A stretch of DNA of 64,000 nucleotides from Berberis thunbergii. Lineage: Eukaryota; Streptophyta; Magnoliopsida; Ranunculales; Berberidaceae. The notes below the pieces were generated by a model. The model did not search any database. It saw nothing but the letters and a program-made list of their open reading frames with translations, and was not told the origin of the DNA. The position numbers were made by a program, and so were the translations under genes. Location of the stretch: contig QNQO01000835.1 in NCBI GenBank assembly GCA_003290165.1, forward strand, positions 418,986-482,985, in the 5' to 3' direction. Within the stretch, counting starts at the first letter, position 1. Each line of letters starts with the position of its first letter. Below are positions 35,343 to 47,208 of this stretch, one piece after another.

Positions 35343-35446
35343 CTATTAGATATTATAAATTTTATCAACATTCTTCGTATTTTTATTAAGTACTGTGTCA
35401 AATGAATTTTTCCCAAGCATTTCATTTGATGGTGAGTTACAAATAC

Positions 35447-35521
<75 letters not shown>

Positions 35522-36199
35522 TCGTGGTTTATGTTTGGCAACTTTAACCTTTGTGTGGCTATTTCATAAAAATAATGATGAAATTTACCACACTCTTTGT
35601 GCAACAATATTATGTTTTGTTTTTCTTTACTGAAATAAAATTTGACCCATTGTGTTTGTTTTGGCACTGGGAAGAAATTCTATCGTCTCTTATCTTCTCG
35701 GCTAGTCTCTTTTGACAAAAAGCTTCACTAATGTTTGATTCAACAATATATTCTAACCTTTAATCATCTTTTATAATATGCTTTAGTTGACTGATTGTTT
35801 AGTGTTTATGATAGTTCATTGGAAATATTCTTTGCCTTGACAACTAAATCTATGATGCAAAATATAATCACTACTAAACTGCATTCTAGTCTTCGTCCTC
35901 CTTACCACCTATATGTTTTTTTTTATAGAGGCTTTCTATTGTTTATAATTAACTTTCACTGAAATCATCCTATGTAGATATTTACAACATTTTCCTTGCA
36001 ATTTTAGCAAGTTTCTTATAATATTGTTTAGCATTATTGAAGGATTTAAAAGTGTTATTTGGTTTTTTGGGTAATTTTATTAGTATAAACACAAACAAAC
36101 TGTTTAGAAAGAATCATTTGTGTTTGTGGAGTAACGAAGGAGATGCATTGCAAAGACAAAAATGTGGGGATGGGGGAGGGTGGGAGTACGTCCTTTGGA
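35343..36199. other. Gap between gypsy element and LINE, with (TTA)n run
   Basis: AT-rich sequence with no supported gene. The only clear structure is the trinucleotide run at 35450-35519. Confidence 0.5.
35450..35519. repeat. (TTA)n microsatellite
   Basis: About 23 uninterrupted TTA/ATT units. No gene overlaps it. Confidence 0.95.
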
Positions 36200-39060
36200 T
36201 GGACAGACAAAATGCAGGCAGGGGATGATGATGTGGAAGACAAAGTTTAGTGTCTACTGACTGGCTCAAAGTTTACCTGGAACAATAAAAGCAAAAGATA
36301 GAAATGGGATTAAAGTCAAACTTGATAGAGTTTTAGTGTGTACTAACTGGTTACAATGTTTCCCTTCGGGTGTAGCCCGCACCATTCACACCACCTTTGA
36401 TCACAAAGCCATCTTCATCCAATTGGATTCCGAGGTCAATAAAGGTCCCAAACCCTTTAGGTTTTTTTTCATATATGGGCCAGGGATCCTCAATGTCGCA
36501 CTCTTATCAATACCACTTGGGCTTCCTGCCATCACTGGCTCCCTGATTATAACTTCCATCTTAAAACCAAAAAACGTAGTTGTTGTCTTACTAGGTGGAA
36601 TAAAACAGACTTCTGAAATATTCATCAATGCATTACTAACTCCCAAGCAACCTTTGATAAACTCCAAAATGAACTTCCTTCCGAAGATAATGCTAATGCC
36701 ATCTCTGTTCTGGAAGATCGTTTATCAGAATGATATCATCGTGAGGAACTACTCTGGCGCAAGAAGTCAAACTATTCTTAGCTCGCAGATGGGGATCGTA
36801 ACACTAAGTTCTTCCATATAGCTTCCATGCTACGACAAAAGAAAAACCTTATCTCGCGGCTTAAAGATGCTTCTAACAATTGGCACTCAACGCAAGATTC
36901 AATGGGACATGTTCTCAATAATTATTTTGTGAACTTATTCCGCTCATATACTCCTGTACTTGCCCGGAGCTCCTCTCCCTATTTGAACTCTCCACAACCT
37001 CGAAAGATAACGTTTCTCTTCTTGTTGCTCCCAATGAAGAAGAAATTCGTTTAACCCTTTTTGGAATGGGCAGCCATGAGGCCCTAGGGCCGGATGGTTT
37101 CCATGCGTTATTCTTTCAACATATTTGGGACATTGTTAAGGGCGGATGTGATTGATGTGGTGGTCAACTTCTTCCTTACTAAGAAGTTAGACCCACATCT
37201 TAATGAAACATTTCTTGTCCTGATCCCCAAGGTTTCAAACCTTATCACTCCGGAGAAATTCCATCCCATCGGGCTGTGCAATGTCATTTATAAACTCATT
37301 TCCAAAATCCTAGCTAATCGCTTAAAACCTTTGCTGGATAACATTATTTCCCTCAACTAGGGTGATTTTCTTTATGGTCAGTCTATTGCAAACAATGTTT
37401 GTCTTGCTCATGAAACCTCATTTCACATGAAACAGTGTCGCAAGAAGAAACAAGGTTGGATGACCATTAAAATTAATATGGTCAAAGCTTTTGACAGGGT
37501 TGAATGACCATTTCTGCTCCAAAATTTTGAGAGATTAGGTTTTGATCAAGGCTGGATCCAAATTATCGACCAATGCATTTCCACCTCCTCCCTCCAGGTC
37601 TTACTCAATGAAACCCTATCCCTATCATCAAACGTACTAGGGGTATTAGACAAGGAGACAATTTTCTCCTTATCTATTCATCCTTATTGAATTTTTTTTT
37701 TCTAGATTGCTCAATAAAGAGGAAATTAGGGCCTTATCAAAGGCATTTATATTTCGCGTCATTTCCCTTTTATCAGCCACTTATTTATGCTGATGATCTT
37801 ATGTTGTTTTGTCGAGTTTCCTTTGCGGAAGCTCACTCAATTAAAGATTTGTTCCGAAAAGTATTGTTCGGCTTCGGGTCAAACAGTGAATTATGATAAG
37901 TGATCTGTCTTCTACAGCTCGAATGTTCACGCACGTCACTCCCAAATGATTAATAGGATCTTGGGCTTTAATCGTATAATCCAAAAGATAAATATCTAAG
38001 GCTTTTCGCTTATTCTTTCCAAAAAAAAAGAGGTTGATTTTCAATTCCTACTTGATGAAGTTACCTTGAAACTCTCAAACTGGAAAGCCAAAATTCTTTC
38101 CCAAGCCGAGAGAATGGTGAAGATTAAGACAGTCCTTAATTCAATTCCAGTTTATACCATGCAATCCTTATTTCTCATCTGCTTCATCACTAACAAATTG
38201 GACATCCTAGCTCGTAACTTCTGGTGGAAAGGAACATCGGATACCAAAGCCAAACACATGTATACCTAGGACCGTATTACCTTACCTCGTCACCTGGGCA
38301 GTCTCAATATTTCTTCCGCTAGGAATAAGAATCTTGCCTTAATGGCTTGTGGCAGACAATTTCCTTGCCTCACAACCCTCGGGTCCTTCAATTAAAAGCT
38401 ATCTACTACAATCACAAAAGCATTTTCAAACTTTTGAAACCTCTAGAATTGCCTCCTTTGCTTGGAAAGGTAATCTAAAAACCTTCTCCAACATGAAATA
38501 CATCTCATCTGGCAAGTTCTGTCGGGGAACCACATAGGCCTTTGGAAAGATTGTTGGGTCAAACCAGACCTAATCCTTGCATATTGCTTGCTTCATCCGC
38601 TCACCTCGACCAGCCCTCAGACCATTCTTCACCTTTGGCTGACAACTATTGATCATGGAATTCAATAGAATGAAGACTTGTTCATGTCCATTTTTTCGAG
38701 CCTAGTGGCTAGAGACATTATGGACATTATTATCAGACCTTCTCTACACCAAGACAAACTCATTTGGCTACCTGATAAAAAAAGTATCTTCTCTGTTAAA
38801 AATGTTTCTCGGGCTTTTAATAATGTTTCTCGGGCTTTTAATAATGATCTTTTAAAAAAGTATCTTCTCTGTTAAAAATGTGGAAAATTAAGGTTCCACC
38901 ACACGCTTTTTTTTTTCTTGGGAAGATCAGTCAGAACATTTTTCCTATCATACATAATCCTGTCAGGCATCGTATGCCTGTTGATGATTGCTACATTTGT
39001 CAGACAACTATTCTTGTCAAGTCGTCCCCAATAGCATACTTTATTACTAAAGTCTAAATT
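36200..39060 (+). mobile_element. Dead L1-type LINE (ORF2 remnant)
   Basis: ORF2 blocks in the right order on the plus strand: end of the endonuclease (LTGSKFTWNN near 36260, VLVCTNWLQCFP near 36330-36365), reverse transcriptase (PIGLCNVIYKLISKILANRL near 37265-37325; INMVKAFDRVE near 37475-37505; YADDLMLFCR near 37787-37816) and the zf-RVT region near 38870-39010. The catalytic YADD is intact locally, but stops and frameshifts separate every block. The 5' part is missing (5' truncation is normal for LINEs). A purine-rich tract at 39167-39200 may be what is left of the tail. Confidence 0.85.
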
Positions 39061-39537
39061 AATAGCTTATCACAACAATATGAAACTTTCAAGTAGTCAC
39101 GATACCAAAATCCTCTGGATATTAGTATTGTGACATGAACTTTCATAAAAGGCAAGAGTAAAGCGAAAAAAAAAAGAAAAAGAAAAAATCAACAAAAAGA
39201 AGTACAATAACATTTAGTTGTTCGTCTTAAACAATGGCTCCATCCTTATCTAGATGTTGAATATCCTGATCAAAGAGGTGTAGTTTGCATTACTTATAAA
39301 TGGCTCATTATTGAGTTTGAAGATCCATCTATATCTTTCGATTGTTGTAGTTTTAGTAGTAATTATTTGTTAATTCTGTTAATGTTGTCCTAGATTTAAA
39401 TTATTCAACTAAGACTATAATATAGCTCACGAGCAAATTAGTTCTTGAAATTACTTTTTAAGATGTACCAAAACATCTTATCACATATCTTAAACAACGC
39501 TTGTTGAATGAAACTAAAACTTCAGACTTTTATTTTA
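39061..39537. other. Gap between LINE and Mutator-like nest
   Basis: No gene is supported. A tract at about 39165-39200 is almost pure A/G and might be the LINE tail. Confidence 0.4.
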
Positions 39538-40101
39538 GGGTTATTTGCACTTTCCTCCTATAATATATGTCTTATTCAGATTTGCACCCAATTATCATTC
39601 ATATTGCACTTTTTCCCTAAGACTAGCAGTCAACATGCCTTGACCATCTGTTTTCAAAACACATTACCAAAATACCCCTAACATATCAAAGGCTGAGATT
39701 GAATCTTTCGTATCTCAAACATCTCATCTCGAGAAAAATTCTAAGGCTCAATTGAAATCGTAATCGTATCTCGAAGAAAATCCAACAATTGATTTTTAAA
39801 AATCTTTCATCTTAAACAACTCATCTCGAGGAAAATCTAACGATCCAAATTTAATTATGCACGCATCTCGAGAAAATCTAACAATTTGACACACATCTCG
39901 AGGAAAACCTGACGCCTTAATAAATTGCCCACATATAATAAAGGGTTAATTGCTAAGTCCCCCTTACAATAAATAGCTAATTAAGATGTGCCCCCGAAGA
40001 AAATGGTATCTCAAAAAAAATCTAACAGTTGTTATAAAATTAAATTTTATTAAATAAAAAAAATTTCACCCTTCCTCCTCTTCCTCCCTCCTCATCATCT
40101 G

Positions 40102-43100
40102 TGTAACACCCCTACTTTTCAAATAACAATAAATAATTTATATTTCAAAAATTCAATTGAAATTTGTGTTTTAAATTCTTCTTTTGTTTGACAACTAGTA
40201 TTTTTCGAAATTCAGTCAACTTTCTTACCTTCCGAATCTCGGGACGAGATTCCATTTAACGTGTGTATAATGTAACACCCCTGAATTTTATAAAACTAAT
40301 TTATTTTATTTTGAATTAAATAAAATATGGTTAAATTTAATTGAATGTGAATTTGAAATTTAGGGTTTTATTTGGTGAGTTTAGAAGGTGGGTGCTTTCA
40401 GAAGTTCAGTGGGGGCGAATAGCCACCCACACTATATAAACAAAAACCCTTCTTTCTTTTCTTCTCTTTGTGCAAACCCTCCTTTTCCCTTTTCTCTTAT
40501 GCAATAGGAAGAGCAAAACTCTTCCTCTTATTCTCTTCGGCGGCGACGAAGGCTAGAGAAGAATGGGATGATGGTGTTGACTATGAAGGGTTGTTGCGTG
40601 GATGGTTGCGATTTTGCCCTGTGAGTTTTCTTCATTTATTTCTTTTTTTACTGTGAGTTTCCGATTTTTTTTTCTTTTGATTTTTGTATGAAGTGGAGAA
40701 TACTGTGTTGAATGATTTGATTTGAGGTTTGTGAGAGTCTTCTTGTTACTTAGTTGGTTGCATTCATCTTTGTTTTCTGCAAAATGGCGTGTTTAGATTT
40801 ATGTTCATTTTGCTGGATTTTGTATGTTTCTGATTGAATTCAGTGAATCCTGCATATGGGATTCTGTGTTCAACCCTATCTCAACTCAAATGTTTGATGG
40901 TGGTATATGGGGCGTTTTGTAATCTTTAGGGAAATATAAGGTGATATTCATTCTCGATTAATCTGTAGGATTTCTGCCATAGTGCCACTCAAGAGCTCGT
41001 TAGGGTTTTCTGATTGCTGGAGGTCAATATGGTTGAATACTTGAGATAATTTAGTATCCAGTGTTGTTTTCGAGGGATACATTGAGAGAAAGAGTAGCAG
41101 TTCTAATTGTGGAACAGAGAGATTTGAACTTCGTTGTGGATATAAGTTAGTAAACAACATTGCCTTTGTTGAGATGGTTGGTTCCAGAGTTGCAAAAAGA
41201 AAGAGATTTGGGAGCTAATTATTACTCAAATATATAAATGCGAATTTTCATTGGATTTTTGATTGTTTAATCATCAAGGAAAGATAAGCTGATACCCATT
41301 TTGATAAACCTTAGTAATTCATTTAAAGTGTGAACAATATGTTGCAGCTGTGCATATCGAACTTGTGACGAGAGCATGATGAAATTGAATGAGATTTGAA
41401 CATGGTCTCACTGATTTTTTTAAAGAGTTGGTTTAGGAAGAATTTGGGGCCTTCACACTTCTTTTCTTCTCCCATTCTTTTCTATTTGAATTGAATTAAG
41501 GATGTTTCCAGAGTTTTATTCTTCATTTTTATTCTCACCCAGTTGAGTTAGTTGAGGTGAAGAATTTGATTCAGCTGGACCCTGCCTGTCCGTGTTGATT
41601 TCGGCGTAGAGTTGAGGAAATTTTCAAAGGCTTTCTTAAGTTATTTGCTAGATCAAGGCTGGGCGAGGCGATGAGCCTGTCCTAGGCTGAACTTTATTTA
41701 GTTCTCATGAAGACTGATTGTGTGGCTGTAGAATAGCCAAGGCTGTCAGTCCTGTGCTGCATGTTCAGGTAGTAGAAGGGCTCATTGCATGGACAGAGCA
41801 TCTTAGACTACTGTTTTGCTCGAGTTATTGAGTGTTTGGTTAATTTAGTTGGTCAATGTAATTGATGACAGCTGTGTATGGTAGAGAAGAAAATAATGAT
41901 GATGATCGAATTTTCAACATGGGCTGATTCAGAGTCTGATTCAGGCTGATTCAGGTGCGTTTATGGTCTGAATCGAGGTTGGTTCAGAGTCTGATCCAAA
42001 GTGTGTGGTCAAGGGCTGTTAGAGGGGTTTTCATGGGCTGTTACAAGGCTCTTAAGGAGCTGTTGCAGGTTGTTTTGAGGCTGATTTGAGAGCACGTTTT
42101 TGGCTGAAATTATACCATATTTTGGTTGAGTTTTTAGTGCATGTCTTGGCTGGATTTAGGACAAGTAATTGGTTGGTTCACGATGGATTTTAGTAAAGCT
42201 TAAGGCCAAAGTTTTGGTTGGGTTTAGGATACATTTAAAATGAGCTTAAGACATTTTTGGTTGGGCTAGATGATACAAGTTAGATTGAGATCACAGATAA
42301 GGGGATTGGTTGCTTACTTGCCTTGGTTTGCCTCCCTTCTCCTTTACTCATGTTGGGATTGTAATTGGTATTAGAGATTGGACTGGGTGTATTTGGAGTA
42401 TGATCTGATGAGAATATAAGAAAAGAAGTTTTATCAAGGGGACAAGACATTGCACATAGTTAAATTCATAGTGAAGCATATTTATAGACTCAAAAGGTAA
42501 TGGCTGAAAGATATAACAAACATGAGCAATTGTGTAAATATGGGCCTACAGGGAGATGCAATAGTAGAACTTCTGTGCCTAGAAAATTCTTGGTGAGGAA
42601 TGTAGACTTGCAAAGATTTTGCAAGAGGTTTCTTTGTGGACAGGTTGCCCCACAACAGAGATATATAGTTTCCTAATTAATTGTGTTTGTTTTTGTCTGT
42701 GTACATTCAATAAGACTTGACAGTGTTTTATAAGGGATAGTTGCCAAGGCCATTGCTAATAGAAGCTCACAAGAATGAAAGCAACACATCTTAAAGTTAT
42801 TTGCAACTTATTAGAGGGGTGATAAGTGGACTGCCACTTATTAATTGCGAAACTAATTTCCCTTTTTCTGTAAAGAAAACAACACATGGTTGCAATACAC
42901 TAAAAATTGCATGGACGGTGTAAACAATCATTGGAAGGAATGTATTCAACTAACACGTATCTAAATAAGTGTGCCATTGAGTAACAGAAACTGTTTGTTC
43001 TGTTTTGTTATAGTATTCCATGGATACCCACTTTAGATGATCATTAGGTTGTGTTATTAGATAGAATTTCATGAGTTTCTTCATCTCACTCTCACTGCTC

Positions 43101-44722
43101 ATATTTGGGTATACAAATTTTTGCATCCTAAGCCAGTCAGGGAGCTGCTGCTCCATATTTACAATATTCGACATTCTGGTCATATTCTCTTCTAAAGTAA
43201 AGAAGCTGCTGTTAGATATCTTTAGCTTTTGATTTCTGCCTTTGTGTTCTTAGGAGTAGGGGAACATGCATTTATGAACTGTTTCTATGCTCACATACGT
43301 ATATATAATTACAATCTTGTAATTATAGGGACATGCGAGATTAGTCATTGGTAATTTGTTTGATAACTTCCTTGTAAGGAATTTACGGTATATGAATGAA
43401 TCTTGAGGTATTCATGAACATCCTTGTGTTCCCTAAATAATGGGTTGACATTGTGAAGATTTATTTATAAATGAAAAAAAATCACGTGATCGCCATGTTG
43501 TTATAGAGCATGATTTATGAATATGCTATGTTTTCCCCAAAAATGTGGGTGGATACAATTGTGAATCGATTTATGCATGACAAAATGTCATTGTGGAGAA
43601 ATTTTGAATTATCAAAAATAAATGATATTGGTAAACCTGGATTTCTGAAAATATAAAACACTTGAGCTTGTATCACTTAGAACTACCACATCTCTTTCGT
43701 TTATTATTTCCCCCCTTACTAGAGAAACTAAATGACCAGTGGGTCGTCTTGCGGAGTTGGGGCACCCATTTCTTACTAGAGAAACTAAAATAACCTTCGG
43801 GTTAGTCTTGCGAAAATGTGGTGAGTTTGTATGCCTAAAATAGGCTTTGATATTTATCCGTAAAAAATGTGACGTGAGTTTATGCGCATTGATAGCCCAA
43901 GGGTGGCTTTTGGTACTCATATAGTTAAGGGTATCCGCGATGCATGCCTGTATGTGATGTCCCCACTTAGGCATGGATGACGGAGTAGTCCTCCTTTATA
44001 TGAGAGAGGCATACGGGCATGTATGTTCGGCACGGAGGTGGTGTGAATGTGGTATCGTCTAAGTGATCAATCCGTTAAAAAGATGAACATAATTCAAATA
44101 AAAAGAATAAATTACGTTGCATTGTTTCTAATCCTTTTTATGCAGGATGGCAAATCCACTAATATTTCTACAGGTCCGACTTGCCATAGTCAACTCCTAT
44201 AGGGTAAGTACAGGTAAATGCATATTTACATATTATGATGATATGATTGCCTCGTTGAGGAACTAAATTCTTTGGACTGTGTTTTCTTGCATCACACCTT
44301 TGCCTCGTTGAGGAACTACCTATTGGTGTGATGGTTTGTTGTTTGTGTTTCGCTTGATGTTTATCACGTGCGATTTTATTGATTTTTGGGATGAAGATTT
44401 CTCACATCCGCTTTATTGCTGACTCGAGTGAGCTTTTGCTTCTTGGGTACATTCCTTTGGGAATGTAGCCAATTAGCCTTTCAGGTTTAGAGACTTTTGA
44501 GCAGCGTTACGGGAGGTCCGCTAGTGGGGCTAGCGACGTCAGTTTTTTTCCTGGTTAGACTTTTGTATTAATTTTAGTTTGTTCCTATTTTCTAAAATAT
44601 ACTTTTGATTTTGCTGCTAAATGTCTCTGTTGTTATTGAATTTCACGTCTCGAGTTTTGAAGAAACAGATAATCCTACGTGGATTTTAGGACTTCGTTTT
44701 TCTCGAAAATTTGGGTGTGACA
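40102..44722 (+). mobile_element. Internally deleted LTR retrotransposon (LTR fragment plus near-complete LTR)
   Basis: It starts TGTAACACCCCTACTTTTC and ends TTTGGGTGTGACA, flanked by a perfect 5-bp duplication ATCTG (40097-40101 and 44723-44727). A second LTR start, TGTAACACCCCTGAATTTT, occurs at 40271, directly after a stretch (CCGAATCTCGGGACGAGATT) of the kind found at the pol end of plant gypsy elements. I infer a 5' LTR stub, a few dozen bases of internal 3' end, then the 3' LTR (40271-44722), with everything between deleted. The last 1.2 kb is homologous, inverted, to 27575-28960. Confidence 0.78.
40431..40440 (+). promoter_or_regulatory. TATA box in the LTR
   Basis: ACTATATAAACAAAAACC lies about 160 bp inside the LTR start. 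It is followed by a CT-rich leader (TTCTTTCTTTTCTTCTCTTTG), the usual layout of U3/R in plant LTRs. It supports plus orientation for this LTR. Activity is not shown by sequence alone. Confidence 0.6.
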
Positions 44723-47208
44723 ATCTGTCTCTTTCAGAGGGTGTTGTTGTTGTCTTTTCCTCCTAGTCCTCGTCGTAATTCCAATGATAGTCCTTGCTGT
44801 AAAACTTAAAAAGCCCCAATTCGAACTCCAACAAGTTGGAGTCCATTATGTTGGCATCACAACCACATCCCCACCATTTGAATTAACAATCTAAATTCAA
44901 CCAACCACTTATTCCATGATTTCCATCTCTCATTGAGCATACCATCTGAATTAACAACCCAAATTCAACCAACCACTTATTCCATGAACTTCATCTCTAT
45001 CATTGAGCATCAAAGTGATGTTCACTGCGGTGAACCCAAACAAAGTTGGGATCAAATACAGTGGCACCCGATTTACGTCATGTACAGAGGTGTCCCTCTT
45101 GGTGTCACCTCATTCCTCCTCTTCTTCCGTCTTCCTCCCCCTCCTTTGTTTCCCCTTTGTAAGTTTCGACCGAAAGGAGATTCTCTAAGAGTTGCTTATA
45201 GAACAGTGCTTTTGCAGGTTCAAGACCCCTAGTGTAGCTCAAAATCAAAGCTTCATCAACGACCATTGTTTGTCTGAAGGTTCTAATTGGTTTGAATGAT
45301 CGAAATGGCTTCTTCGAACTTGCAGGTCTTGATTTTGGCCTCCAATAGAGCTTTGAAAGCTCTAGGTGACTGAATCCATTTCCTCTATAGATTGTTGGTA
45401 GTAGAGAGAGATTGTTGGTGATGGAGCGGAGAAGAAGATGAAGTGGGATTTGAGAGTGAAGAAGAAGATGAAGTGGGGTTTGAGAATGACTATTGGTGTT
45501 TGAGAGAGATGAAGAGGGTGTTTTGATGGTGGTGGATTTGGGTGACTAAATCCATGTCCTCTATAGATTCGAGTGTGTTAGGAAGAAGTAGAAATTTTTT
45601 TTCTTCTATGCAAGGGACCAGGTTAGATATGTTGGTGGAGGTAGATGATGGGTGTTGGTTACCTAATTTGGATGGAGGAGGTTAACCGAGGCGGTGGCCT
45701 GATTTGTCTTGCTCGAAGGTGGTGGTGGCCTGATTTGGGTCGGTCAGAGGTGGTGGTTTGATCGGTTCAATTGGAGGTGGCATTTGGGGGTGGTGCAGGT
45801 CGGGGGAGGGTGGCGGCGGAGCTGCGAAACAGATGAGGAAGAAAAGGGAGGAGGAGGAGGTAAGAAAGAGGAGGAAGGGGTGGGTGGCAGCGGGGGTTGC
45901 GAAATAGATGAGAAAGAAAGGGGGGAGGAAGAAGGAGGAGGAAGGGGAGAAAAGAAGAAGAGGAGGAAGATAAGGGAAATTTTTTTTTAACAACCTTTGT
46001 ATTTTCTCAAGATACGTTTACGATTTAATTTGGGCCTTATGATTTTCTTCAAGATGTGTTAATGATTTTACTTGGATCGTTTTCATCAAGATTAGATGTT
46101 TGAGATACAAAATTTTTTATCAACCGTTGGATGTTCCTCGAGATACAGCTATGGTTTCAAATTGGCTCTATTTTCTTCGATATGAGATGTTCGAGATACG
46201 AAACATTAAATCTCAGTAATTGATTTATCAAGGGCATTTTGACATCTAATTTGAAAATACACAGTCAATGCACGTTGACCGTTAATCTTGGGGGTAAGTG
46301 CAATAGTGATTAAAGATGGGTGCACATCTTAGCTAGTTATTTATTGTAGGGGGACTTAGCGATTAACCCTATAATAAATTACTAGCAATAACTTAACCCT
46401 ATAAATTAATTTGAATTTAATTTTGCCCCTTGAAACATAACAGACCTGAGAGATGATCAAGAAAATTTTGATTATTTTGCTCCTCCTCCCTCTTCATCCT
46501 CCATTTCTTCTTCCTCTATCTCGCAGCTTCGCCACCACCTTCCCCTTCATCCTCTCTCCTCTTCCTCATTCCTCTACTACCTCCTTCCTCCTCCTTCCCC
46601 ATCTCTGTTTCACAACCTCTATAATAAAATTAGAGCTTCATTCCTCATTCTTCCTCCTTCATTTTCCTTTTTCCTCCTTTCTCCCCCTTCATCTCTTAGG
46701 TATGTTCTGTTTCAGGGGGCAAAATTAAATTAAAATTTATTTAGGACGTCAGATTTTCCAAGAAATACATGCACAAAAAAAACGAGACATCAAATTTCCT
46801 CGAGATATGTGTTGAATCGTTAAATTTTCTCGAGATGTGTGCATAATTAAATTTGTACAATGAGATTTACCTAGAGATGTATGTATGATTAAATTTAGAC
46901 CGTTAAATTTTCCTGAAGATGAATTGTTTAAGATGAAAGAATTTTTTAAAATCAACTATTGAATTTTTCTCAAGATACAATTTCAGTTGGACCTTAGAAT
47001 TTTCCTCGAAATGAAATGTTTGAGATACGAAAGATTCAATTTCAACCTTTGATTTATCAGGGGTATTTTGATAATTTGCTTTGAAAACAGACGGTCAAAG
47101 CAAGTTGACTGTTAGTCTTAGACGGAAAGTGCAATATGAATAATAATTGGGTGCAAAGCTGAATAAGACATATATTATAGGGGAAAAGTGTAAATAACCC
47201 TTATTTTA

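Larger units (their letters stand above)
39943..46369. mobile_element. Inner Mutator-like element nested in the outer one
   Basis: Ends GGGTTAATTGCTAAGTCCCC (39943) and, inverted, GGGTTAATCGCTAAGTCCCC (46369), with inversion continuing for about 50 bp (TACAATAAATAGCTA...AAGATGTGC). A perfect 9-bp duplication TATAATAAA flanks it (39934-39942 and 46370-46378), the Mutator signature. It belongs to the same family as the outer element, judging from the shared GGGTTA start and the CTCGAGATA-type internal motif. The right arm is low-complexity (GGA/GGT-rich near 45660-45980). No transposase. Net length without the LTR element is about 1.8 kb. Confidence 0.88.
39538..47200. mobile_element. Outer Mutator-like element with long inverted repeats
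   Basis: Long terminal inverted repeats of over 100 bp. The left end reads GGGTTATTTGCACTTTCCTC and continues with CTATAATATATGTCTTATTC; the right end, inverted, is GGGTTATTTACACTTTTCCC and continues in parallel. The flanks share TTATTTTA (39530-39537 and 47201-47208), an 8-bp duplication in AT-rich sequence that could be a slipped 9-bp one. No transposase is visible. Subterminal phrases such as CTCGAGGAAAATCTA recur in both arms. Without the inner element it is about 1.2 kb, so a non-autonomous MULE/MITE. Confidence 0.8.

Noticed and set aside
36055..36243. Minus-strand frame overlapping the LINE start
   Set aside because: Antisense to endonuclease remnants and without recognisable features.
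45682..45993. Open frames on both strands (about 100 residues)
   Set aside because: GGA/GGT-rich low-complexity DNA inside the inner Mutator-like element.
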